A stretch of DNA of 64,000 nt from Cannabis sativa (lineage: Eukaryota; Streptophyta; Magnoliopsida; Rosales; Cannabaceae): positions 2,936,132-3,000,131 of the forward strand of contig NW_026870037.1 of NCBI RefSeq assembly GCF_029168945.1, given 5' to 3'. Shown here piece after piece: positions 12,078-21,547 of the stretch (its first letter is position 1; each line of letters opens with the position of its first letter). The position numbers and the translations under genes were made by a program. The notes under the pieces are model-generated. The model was not told where the DNA came from, ran no database searches, and saw only the letters and a program-made list of their open reading frames with translations.

Positions 12078-12138
12078 CGTTTGTTTTTATTTATGATATG
12101 AACGCTTCTTTTCAAAAAAAAAAAACATTTAAAAATGG

Positions 12139-13070
12139 AGCTTTTCAAAAATATACGTAAAATGTAAATAATCTCGAAATTCTGTTTTTTCTTATTTTCC
12201 TGCGTTTGAAAAGTAACTTTTGAATTACTTAAAGCATCTCCAATGATAGTATTCTTTAAAGGTGTTAAATATCTTCACATCATTCAAAGATATAATATTT
12301 TATTTTATCTTTCTTCCATATCATTTTTAGTTACAGAACACATTTATTTTCCAAAAAAAAAAAAAATTAAAAGTAAAAAATTTACTTTCATTTTGTAATA
12401 AAAAAATTAAAAAACAAAAGTATTACCCAGCACCATAACTTAATATAAAAAAAAATTAAACAAAACCTATATAAATATCTTTTTAAATTACAGTATACAT
12501 GCACTAAAACTTTACTACACATGTATAAAAACTCATTTTTTTTAAAATGATAGTTCGATAGAGGAAAGGGAGGGGGAGAGCATCCTCAGAGTAAAGCAAA
12601 TAGAAGTTTATACAATTGGGTGGCAATAGTAAATGGGTATCATTATTAGATTTTATATATTTTAAGATTAATTTGATTGAGCTATCCTTTTATGAGGGAA
12701 AGTACTATATTCCAACACCAAACATTACTGAATACTTGTAATATATATATTCCAATTCAATATAAGTTATTCTAAAACACACTTACATGTGAAAAAAGTG
12801 GTGAAAGCTCAAGTATCATCCACATATGAATAAACTAAACTAATGTTAAACAGAATCATCAAGCACTGCCTGCTAACCTTAATTATTTCTAGATTGTCAT
12901 CGCTCAATGTTTGTTAAGTGCCTGCATAACTGTGACTTATCTCAGTACAAAATAAAATTCAAATTCTACTTATAATACATACAAAGAACAGAGAAATGAT
13001 GAAAGAAAAGTTTTTAGGGTGGACATAGAAGCAAACTCTACTTATGAAATCATATTGCTTACCAAACAAA
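12139..13070. other. AT-rich region between the LINE and STR12, no gene seen
   Basis: A poly-A/AT-rich sequence without recognisable ORFs or bounded repeats. The part near 13070 is probably the STR12 3' UTR. A segment beginning AAAGCATCTCCAATGATA (about 12232) resembles ends of plant MITEs, but I could not find a matching opposite end. Confidence 0.4.
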
Positions 13071-16000
13071 TCAATAGGTAGGAATTGTTTGATCGGCTTT
13101 CAGAGCATATGCATGAATTCCTCCTGACACATTGAATAATCTCCTAAAACCCTGTGTATTGAGCAATAGATTAGAGGACAAAATCTTCGATTAAGTCTAA
13201 TTAAATATAAGTTTAGTTTAGGATCCCAATTAAGAAATTTTAGCTTGTAAATAACAACTGAACTAGTAAGATAGCACTCGAAATTCATAAGGATTCTACC
13301 TGTGTCTGCAGCCACTTGGAAACCTGTAATGACCGCATTCCATGATGACACTGCATTTTCAAACAAGATTCTCAATTACCCTTGCTTTAAAGAGAAGGGA
13401 GCAAAACTAGATTACAATATTTATCTTATGAATGAAACTAACCAATAGTCCATAGATTGCATAGGAACATGTACAAAATACAAAGTTTGGCACCCAATCA
13501 ATATAGCAAATTAACTAGTTCTGAATGGTTTCGGTAATGTTGAAAAGGCTATAGAAAAGGAAAAAAAAAACAAAATTAATAGCAAATATACACTGGTTCT
13601 AGACGTCCTTGGTGTGATTACATTTTTAACAGAAAATCTCCAGTAACAGCAAATAAATAAGTGCTCTTTAAAAACCATGTCACAAAATATGCAGGTAATA
13701 TTTTAACCAGTATAAATATGGTAATGGTATCAGAAAATGTTGGGAAAGTACATATATAGCTAGAATTCATAGCTTCTCTTCTTAATATCCAAATATAATT
13801 TATGATAAGTAACTAAAATACAGATGGAAACTGAATAGAAAACAGAGACTTATCCATCTTCAGAAAGCATATTAGATATATTTATCTTCTTACCTTACTA
13901 CATCTTTTTCCTTTATCACATTTTTATTTCTCTTGGTACTCAATAATTTTTCGCATAAGAAAATCACATTTTGATTAGTATCTAACATGATATTTCCGGC
14001 TGTCAGCAGGCATCCAATTGAAAAATAGGAATAAAAAGGAGAAGAGGAATAGAAATAGAAATAGAATCGAATAAAATGTAAAATGCATAAAAAACTTTTC
14101 TGATTGTGCATTGAAATGGTCTTTTCTTCTATTTCAAAAAGAAATAGCCATTTCACCAAAATGGTGGAAAAGTCATTCCAAATGGAATGACATTTTACTA
14201 CTTTAAAATGCAACCAAACAAAAAAAAAGAATGAAAATTGATTCATTTCCATTCCTTTTCATTCCATTACCTCCAACCAAACGCAACCTTAGTTATTATC
14301 CCAAAACCTTTTTAAGACATTTTTGCCACCACTAAATCAAAGTTCTTGCTACATAATCAGTGGAAGCAAGATGTTATCTAGTTAACATTCACAAGATTAA
14401 TCTTTTAGAAGAAAAAAATACTGGCATTTTTAATACGTATCCAAGCAGAAGCTTATTACAAAGATTGTGAATAAAAATGAAAACAATTATAGAGTGAAAA
14501 GGAATTAATCTATTTACCATGGATTTGCCACCAGCTCCTCACTTTTTAGTAAGAAAATTGCTTAAAGCATTTTGCTCAACATCTAGGGTAGGGTATGTTT
14601 GGTTAGGAAATATAGGAATCAGCATAGGAATGGAATAAAATTTAATGAGTAAAAAAAATTGTGCATTAGAATGTTCATTCCATTTGTTTTTGAGTGGAGT
14701 AGCCATTCTACCGAAATGGTGGAAAAGCCATTCTATTGGAATGTCATTCTTCGCATGGGACACATCAATAAATCTCGCAACAAATTGAATATAATATTAA
14801 TTTGACAAAGCATGGTACACGTCAATCAATCCAGCACTAAGTTGAATACAAAATAAATAGCGCCAAACCAATTCAAAAAAAAAAAAATCTTTTTGAACAT
14901 TTTAAAGGCAAGAAGTTGCAACCAAGACTTCTATTACATCAACTTACCAGAACATAGGTATCCTTTTGAGGATCAAATTTAGCAGTTATCTCAGGTCCCC
15001 AGCTTCCAAATTGTTGAAGGGGAAGAACCTGAAAACCTGGCAAAGATGCCTGAGCCCTGCCATATAGAAGTGACCGAAGCAGTAAAGCAAATGACAAATT
15101 TCAAAACAACAAAGAAAAACCCTGAAATATGTGACTGATAAACCACAGAAATTTATTTTAAATTAAATTACTATGAAAAAATTCCCAGCCATCAAAAATC
15201 CTTAAACGAAAGGTAAGAGCATACACTTCTTCAGGTTCACGAACATCAATCAATTGTGCATCTTCAAGGAAACTAGGATCTTGCATTTTGAGGTGGAGCT
15301 CTTCAGGAGGAATTTCTTGAAGTATTGATTCTTCCCTTCATTAACATTTTGACAAAAGAATAAGTACTGAAGAAACTGTGAGAAATTGTATTCAAGTAGG
15401 ATATCCAGTTAGGCATAGGCTTTCAGAGGCATACCTCTCTGAAAGGACTTGCAACAAATGCCATCCAAACTGTGTCTTACACCTAACAACCTTGTTCAAT
15501 GGAGCATTAAAAGCAGCCTCCTCAAATTCAGGTACCTGAGATATTTCACTGTCAGTGTTCTGTGCTCAACAAATCCCATTTAACTATCTTAAATATAACT
15601 ATTGACAGCGACATCTAATGGCAATACATCATCATTTCCTAGTGTTTGTAGAAACCAGGACTTATGAGAATATAATTAATGAAAGGGAAAAACACGCAAG
15701 GACTGAGCTTTACCAAGTATCAGCCAAAAGACCAATTATAATTTGATTCAGTAGCCTTGCAAAAACAAAAGGTTTATTCTCAAATTAATGAAATAATATT
15801 TTTGAGTTTTCCCTATAAATTTCTATTACCACAAAACCTTGCCCAAGTTTCCCTTATAGCAAGCTTATCTTGACTCATAAGTACCCTTTCTTACTCACCA
15901 AAAACCCTTGAGATTTCTTACATTTTAAAAATAAAGAAAAGCTACCCATTTCAATAAACAAAATCAAACAGAAAAACAGATATTAAATAGTGGGTGTGTT

Positions 16001-18042
16001 TGTCCAAGCGTGTGCATTTCAATAAACATTCACACACAATCTTTTTTTAAAAAAAATAAATAATTAAATATATAATAAAGCTTTAAGGGCTCGATATTGT
16101 TTGGACAAGATAAAATTCTCCCTCCAGATTTTAATATACAAAATAAATTTGGAGGTCACAATGTGCCATCTTCTGTCACAATCACTTTGTTGAACTTTTT
16201 CCTACTACAAAGCAATTCCCTTCGAAAGTAACAACTTCCTACTAAATGTGTTCATGAATTGGTATCGAGAAGACAATAAAAAAATAGGTTTAAATTTCAG
16301 TATTGCAGTGGAAAGAAGAAATTTTATACTCTTCAAAAGTATCAAATATCAACCTAATAAACAAAGGCAAATCACATTCAGAGTTCAGACTATTGTTATC
16401 CTTTAGCAGTCTATCATATAACCTTCTAAAGTAGGAAAGAAAGCTATGTAGTATACATAGTTTACATGAGAATGTCACTTATGTTTCATGTAAATTTCAC
16501 ATGCAAAGACCATTTTAATGAGCATACCATTTGACCCTTTCTAACCCACCCAAGCATTCCCCCTTCTTTCTTTGATGGACATAATGAGAATTCGACAGCA
16601 AGATCACTTAGGTCCTCACCTACAAGTAACATATAGCATTATAATAGCATACCCACAAAATAATATATTCTAGAAATTAAAGCCTCATGAACCAAACAAA
16701 AATTTGATGTTTTCAGGCCTATGGACTTGACATCCATTCAATCTCTACTGCACAATATTGGGTAAATAGCGGCATAAGTACTCAAAGTTTTATGTTTGTA
16801 AGCGGCATAAACCCAATGTTTATTTTTGGCGGCATAAGTACCCAATGTTTGTAAAACTGTAATTTTCTTCCAGTTTCGTCAGTACAGACTCTGTTTTAAA
16901 TTTAGTAAAAGAACATATAGAAGTAACTGATACTGCATATTTCTATCTAGACCCAATGATCAAGAATTTAGGCTTTATATGTGTCTCGTTTAAAACAATA
17001 ACAGAGTCTGTACTGATAAAATTAGAGAAAAATTACAATTTTACAAATATTGGGTACTTATCTTTGCTTACAAACATAAAACTTTGGATACTTATGCCGC
17101 TATTTAACCGACAATATTTGATTTTGATCTGCTTATATTTTTAATTTTAACTCTCAGTAAACTAACCTCGTACAACTCTCTGCTGAAGATCCAAAAGAAG
17201 ATTGAGATCATTTTCTTTAACAAGTAAATGCTGCACCAGTATTTCCCTTTCACTACTCGAGCCACTTTCAGCACTAAACGAAGCTGAAAAAAAATTAAAT
17301 TTTAGATTTTCCAATTCACAAGCGATAGTTTAGTGAGCACAAAAACCACTAAGTAAATTTATTTTCTTTACAAGCAAATTTTATCATTTACTCATTAGTC
17401 AAACAAATACTGTTAGAAATATGCTTATTCCCAACCTCTAGAAGCTTGTAGATTTGTATGGAATTAGCTTTCAAAATATGATTAACCTTATGAGCAACAT
17501 TCACTTGTTGCTTGGTGTAAGGTAATAATAGCAACAAGTGAATGTTTTTATAGCTTCTAAGTATTTATCAACACTTTGATTTTTGGTTTGAATGTTTTCA
17601 GAGAGATTAAAGATGAAGAGAATGGTTGTAAACAAAGTCCACGTCGATCAGTGAAAAAATAGAGAAAGATGTATACATAATCCTCTGTACTATTCAATAT
17701 CATATCGATTACACATAATTACAGATGAAGAACAATCAGTAGTGAGGAAAAACAAGAGACCTGTAATAAAATAAATAAATAAATAATATAAATGACCGAC
17801 CCACCTGCTGCGGCTCTGAAACATGAACGTGCCGCCATAGCCAAGACGCGGTTGAAGATGAAAGAAGATTGGGATGAAGATGAAGAGGGTTTAAGGGTTC
17901 TGGGGAATATAGATGGAAATGAAGAGATTTGGCGAAGTTTTGACGGTGAAAAGGAAGTGAAAATTGGAAGGCGATAGAGTCTGGGTGCGAAGAGAGCTGG
18001 AGTCGAGAATGGCGGAAGATGAGAAACCCTTAACATAGACAT
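13071..18042 (-). CDS. STR12: Chloroplast rhodanese-like / PpiC domain protein (STR12 type) with TGA at the active-site Cys codon
   Basis: Nine exons, complement(join(13071..13151,13300..13323,14518..14541,14948..15056,15225..15335,15435..15535,16528..16619,17167..17283,17805..18042)), total 897 nt (299 codons), all with GT/AG borders and consistent phases. Residues 1-80 are a Ser/Arg-rich plastid transit peptide. About 91-184 form a PpiC parvulin prolyl-isomerase domain (EILVQHLLV, CPSKKEGGMLGWV, FGWHLLQVL). About 195-298 form a rhodanese domain (QLIDVREPEE, LPGFQVLPLQQFGSW, FNVSGGIHAYALKAD). The order and length match Arabidopsis At5g19370 (STR12). Exon 7 reads TGA-GGA-GCT-GGT-GGC-AAA-TCC-ATG, so codon 257, expected to be the catalytic Cys before GAGGKSM, is a stop. 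As read, the protein would lose the last 41 residues and the rhodanese centre. It could be a true null, an alternative splice, or a base error. Confidence 0.85.
14020..14290. mobile_element. hAT-like MITE relic in STR12 intron 7
   Basis: Rich in GGAATGG/CCATTCC-type motifs, with a core CACCAAAATGGTGGAAAAG and a right end CCAACCAAACGCAACCTTA. The complement of that end, TAAGGTTGCGTTTGGTTGG, is a common end of plant hAT MITEs. The core recurs at 14690-14750. The left end is not clear, so boundaries are approximate. Confidence 0.5.
14539..14541 (-). other. In-frame TGA replacing the STR12 rhodanese catalytic Cys codon
   Basis: Exon 6 ends ...DTYVL in phase 0 at 14948, and the only exon 7 acceptor that yields the conserved GAGGKSM loop is AAAAAG at 14542. 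The first codon is then TGA (14541-14539). In the rhodanese family the loop is C-x4-[RK]-S, with the Cys first. One substitution from TGT or TGC would explain it. The next AG (exon beginning 14537) avoids the stop but puts exons 7-9 in a frame that ends at about 13100 with an unrelated tail. Confidence 0.75.
14587..14760. mobile_element. Second copy of the same MITE family in STR12 intron 6
   Basis: It begins TAGGGTATGTTTGGTTAGG and contains GCCATTCTACCGAAATGG followed by TGGAAAAGCCATTC, closely similar to the core at 14140-14190 in the same orientation. It ends near the GTCATTC motif. No intact opposite terminus or target duplication was found. It lies just upstream (in transcription) of the affected exon 7. 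Confidence 0.5.
16760..17110. mobile_element. MITE with long terminal inverted repeats in STR12 intron 2
   Basis: The left arm GGGTAAATAGCGGCATAAGTA continues into CAAAGTTTTATGTTTGTAAGC, and the same sequence reappears inverted at the right end (17065-17110), giving about 43 bp of near-perfect terminal inverted repeat. Further inside, the CAGTACAGACTCTGTTTTA segment is also found inverted. Flanks share ACAATATT (16752-16759 and 17111-17118), an 8-bp duplication, or 9 bp with one mismatch. At 351 bp and without coding capacity it is a MITE. GGGTAAATxxCGGC ends suggest a Mutator-type family. Confidence 0.85.
17496..17546. repeat. 17-bp perfect inverted repeat (hairpin) in STR12 intron 1
   Basis: AACATTCACTTGTTGCT (17496-17512) is exactly complementary to AGCAACAAGTGAATGTT (17530-17546), with a 17-nt loop. 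The transcript of either strand could fold into a 17-bp stem. It may be a small foldback insertion. There is no evidence that it encodes a small RNA. Confidence 0.8.
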
Positions 18043-18171
18043 TATTGAGTCCCTGATTTTTGAAGTTGGGAAAGCGAGGGAGAAGAAACAGAAGTAGGAT
18101 ATTACCTAACACACACACAAATGTTACAGAAACCGATAATAGGATAATTTTCACAAATATTTCTAGGATTT

Positions 18172-18486
18172 AGAGTGCTTTTGGAAAGCTAAAATGTAAT
18201 TGAATTTGTGTATAATTGGAACTAATTACACAATTTGATATATTCGTCGATCGTATAATTCTGTTATGTAACTATGTAATTAGAAGTAATTGAAGGGTAA
18301 TGTAATTACAATGTGTAATTACTAAAAACTTTCTATATTAAACATTAATTTCTTAAAAAAATATTATTTTCTCGTAATTATTCTACTATTTTGCCAAACA
18401 GTTATTAGAAATTCGTATGTAATTACGCACCTCATATTCAAATACACAACGTATTTTAAAATATACGATTCTTAAACACACCTTTA
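18172..18486. mobile_element. Possible hAT-like MITE upstream of STR12
   Basis: The segment from TAGAGTGCTTTTGGAAAGC to AACACACCTTTA is rich in GTAATTAC/TAATTACA motifs in both orientations and its ends are weakly inverted (TAGAGTGCTTTTGG against TAAAGGTGTGTTTA). No target duplication was found. It lies about 130 bp upstream of the STR12 start, so it could lie in the promoter. Confidence 0.35.
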
Positions 18487-18843
18487 GAGAAAATGTAAAT
18501 TGATATTGATTTATTGTTATTTGTATATTATTTTGTTGTTGTTTTGATGTTTTTTTTTTTTTTTTTTTTTGTATTTTTATAGAATAGTAAAAGAAAATTG
18601 AATCTGAAAGTATAAATATTTTATGAAAAATAGCCTAATTTTTTCAAAATGATATTATAAAATTTTGTAAATTTATCTTTTGTTACTTATTAACATAGAT
18701 AAGATTCAAAAAAAAAAAAAAAACATAGATAAGATAATGTTTGGTAACACTTTTATTTTTAAATTTTTTAAGAGAAATTACCCCATATCCTATTTTTTTA
18801 ACTTTTTTTCAATTTTACAGTTTGGGTTTCTAAAGCGGTTGCA

Positions 18844-18930
18844 TTGCAGCGCTAGTTGCAATAGGGGTTTCTATACGATTTTTTGTTGCAATTTAGGTTG
18901 CAGCGCTAGTTGCAATAGGAGTTTCTATAC
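18844..18930. repeat. 33-bp direct repeat (2 copies, 54-bp spacing)
   Basis: 18844-18876 and 18898-18930 carry the same 33-bp unit, starting TTGCAGCGCTAGTTGCAATA, with one G/A difference. Within each unit TTGCAGCG and its near-complement AGTTGCAA form a short palindrome. A poly-A tract (about 18958-18979) follows. It is not coding. Confidence 0.8.
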
Positions 18931-19139
18931 AGAATTTCGTAAAAATGCAAAATGCAAAAAAAAAAAAAAAAAAAAAAAAGCTGTTTTGAAGTGTAAAAAT
19001 GAAAAAAGTCCCATTTTTTAATCACATGAAAGTAAATGTTTATTTTTAAAATTTCACAAAAATATGTTCTATAACCACTTTAGTTTTTCAATTTTAAAAA
19101 TAGAAAATAAAAATTTGTTCTGTAAATTTCATTTGATTT

Positions 19140-19270
19140 TATTTAAGTTGGGTCTAGGGCCGGGATTTGGGTCCAGATTCGGGTCCGAGTCAAAGTCCAC
19201 GCTCGGGTATGGATTTGGGTCCGAGTGCGAGATTTGGGGTGTGGGGTCTGGGTCTCAAGGGCTAAATTGG
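19140..19270. repeat. G-rich degenerate repeat of TCGGGTCC/GGGTCTGGG type
   Basis: A 130-bp island with repeated GGGTC, GGGATTTGGG and GGGTCTGGG motifs in otherwise AT-rich DNA. It abuts the hAT-type element at 19279. The strand contains several GGG runs, so quadruplex formation is possible but untested. Confidence 0.55.
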
Positions 19271-19278
19271 GGTCAGAC

Positions 19279-20090
19279 TAGTGTTGTAAATACAATCTGG
19301 AATTTTTAACACGGCACGAAATTGGCACAAGTACGATTAAGCACAAAAATATAGGCTTGGGCACGACACGATGCAACAAATTGACACGGTACGACATGAA
19401 AAATATGTCCTTAAGCACGACATAGCACGAGAAGCACAAAAAACACGAAAAGCATGACATGTAAGTACGAATAAAGTAGCCCGAAAAGTACAACACGCGA
19501 CAAGCCCAAAAAACAAGACACAACATATTAAAAAACTTTATAGTTTATTAATAATAATAATAATAATAATATATGAATTTATTAATTATAAATAAGTTAA
19601 AATAATAATAAAATTTAAATATAATAATGAATATTATAATTCTATAATTAAAACATGAAAAATTAAAATTATATATTAATTTATTTATAGGGTGGGATAA
19701 AAATTTAAGTATTTATAAGTAAATATTTAAAATTTAATGATGTTAATATTTTATTTTATATCAAAAGTTATATGAATATAATTAAAACTTTAAAATATAC
19801 ATATAATTTCGTAATTGTAACAAAAAAATATATGAAAAAGTAAAGCACAAATTTAAGCCCGGATATGAAAACGAGCTGACCTGTTTAAGAATTACGGGCT
19901 GGCATGAGCAAAGCATGACACAAATCTGAACACAACACGAAAATACCAGGCCTATGAGTTGTATCGGGCCTACCTTTTAAAAATATTCAAACGACAAGAC
20001 ACAATTCATATTTTTCTGTGGCACGACACGACATGACCCGTTTTTTAAAAAAGCACAAATAAATATGGGTGCACGACACTTACGGCACTA
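19279..20090. mobile_element. Non-autonomous hAT-type DNA transposon with GCACGACACG subterminal repeats
   Basis: The left end TAGTGTTGTAAATAC and the complement of the right end TAGTGCCGTAAGTGTC form a terminal inverted repeat typical of hAT elements. The flanks are GGTCAGAC (19271-19278) and GGTCAGAG (20091-20098), an 8-bp target duplication with one mismatch, the size expected for hAT. Both subterminal zones (19310-19510 and 19900-20085) are full of GCACGACACG-like motifs, which in this superfamily are transposase-binding arrays. The 812-bp element is AT-rich inside and codes for nothing, so it must have depended on a transposase elsewhere. Confidence 0.85.
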
Positions 20091-20339
20091 GGTCAGAGTC
20101 TAAAATTTTAAAAGTGACTTTTTTAGTTGTTTTCAAAAAATTTCTCAAATAAAAAATTGAAAAGTGAAAACAATTTTATAAAATAAGTTTTTGAAAAATA
20201 TTTTTACTTTTGTAATTAAAATTTTTAAGAAAATAAAAAAACTGATTAAAAAATCTTACTAAACACACTCATAATTAATAATGTAGTTATCAATGTCTCA
20301 TTTAGAAGAAAAACGCCTAAGGACATTAATAACTACTTC

Positions 20340-21442
20340 TGAGTTGCTTACATGTAGCTACTTCTCTGATTAGTGAATCCGAGAAAGAATATCTTTCGAT
20401 TATTTTGTATTACGGTGTGTGCTTAACTCATGAAAGAGTGTGATGGCAAGAAAGAGAGAAAGAAGAAGCGAATATGTATTTTATTCACTCAAAAAAACAT
20501 GTCTTTATTTATTTGATCATTTAATAATTAATATCTTATCTTATAACACTCAAAAAAACATATCTTATCCAATAAAATATTTAATTAAATAATTTTTTAT
20601 CTTAAATTATTTAAATGATAAATAATCAATACGAATTCTTTTAGCTCATAGGCGTGTGACATTATTATAATATTTCAAAATTAATTTCTCAATTTTAAAT
20701 TTATTATTTATTATCCAATAAATAATAATTAATTAAACTAATGATTATCTTATTTGTATGTGAATTAAATAAATATTATTTTTCACTAAAATAATATCTT
20801 CTCTCATAATATTATTCATCTAAATAATATTATATTTAACTAATATATAATTTTAACAAATAAAACTAAATAATTAAATTCTTTATTTATTTAATTCTCA
20901 ATTAAACAATAAAATTTAAAATAATAATTTATATAAAAATACTATTTTGCCCTCAAAAATAATATTCTTACAAAAGTAATTCTTTCTCCAAATAATCAAT
21001 CCTCATTGCATAGTGTCATATAGAGGCAATTTAGAACTAAAAGCTTATATTTTCAAGCTCCAATAAACTCGAAATTACTATTGATCTCATTAATAAAATA
21101 ATCTGGTATTAATTCTATTATTACTCCACTATAAATATGGAATGCACTATTAGACAATATAAAATTATACTTACAGAGTTCTTTCTAGTAATCGATTGAT
21201 ATAATCAATAACAGTAATTTGTCATCCAATTTATTAATTCATAATTAAAACTGGTCAAAATTACTACAAAAACTACGAAGATCCTAACTCAATTCTATTC
21301 GTGTTCCTTTTTAACTGAGAATCCACATTCCACACAAACTTAATTGATGTGATGTGATGTGCGATCTTTAATTGTTTTAAGATCATGAATGCACATTATT
21401 AGGCATTTTACATTATGGAACAATTGAAATACGATTACAACA
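20340..21442 (-). mobile_element. Possible degenerate Copia solo LTR
   Basis: Read on the minus strand, it begins TGTTGTAATCGTATTTC (from 21442) and contains GAGTTTATTGGAGCTTGA (about 21060) followed by a TTGCCTC segment, which parallels AGTTTATTGGAGCTTAG and TTGCCACC in the LTR at 31107-32965. The AT-rich composition also fits. I could not identify the other end or a target duplication, so this is an inference from a short shared block. Confidence 0.35.
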
Positions 21443-21547
21443 AAATATTATTTTTCACTACCAAAAAAACAAGGCTTTGATTTAGCCATTGTAGGTGTTG
21501 GAGTTGGAGCTAAGGGGTGCCAATGAGTCAATGACAGTGATAAGATT

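Larger units (their letters stand above)
5509..12125 (+). mobile_element. Full-length but decayed LINE (L1-type non-LTR retrotransposon)
   Basis: A 6.6-kb element with 5' UTR (5509-5925), ORF1, ORF2, short 3' UTR and poly-A (12114-12125). It is bounded by identical 13-bp duplications CATTTAAAAATGG at 5496-5508 and 12126-12138, so both ends are defined. ORF1 carries a DUF4283-like region and a CCHC knuckle. ORF2 carries endonuclease, reverse transcriptase, zf-RVT and RNase H regions in the order usual for plant L1 elements. Several stops and frameshifts make it unable to encode its own proteins now. The perfect duplication and full length suggest it is not extremely old. Confidence 0.93.

Noticed and set aside
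13100..13375. 91-codon minus-strand frame as a separate gene
   Set aside because: It is the wrong frame over STR12 exons 8 and 9. The correct frame gives VSKWLQTQ and GFRRLFNVSGGIHAY.
19064..19309. 81-codon frame with Gly/Ser repeats
   Set aside because: It is produced by the G-rich degenerate repeat at 19140-19270. No start context or homology.
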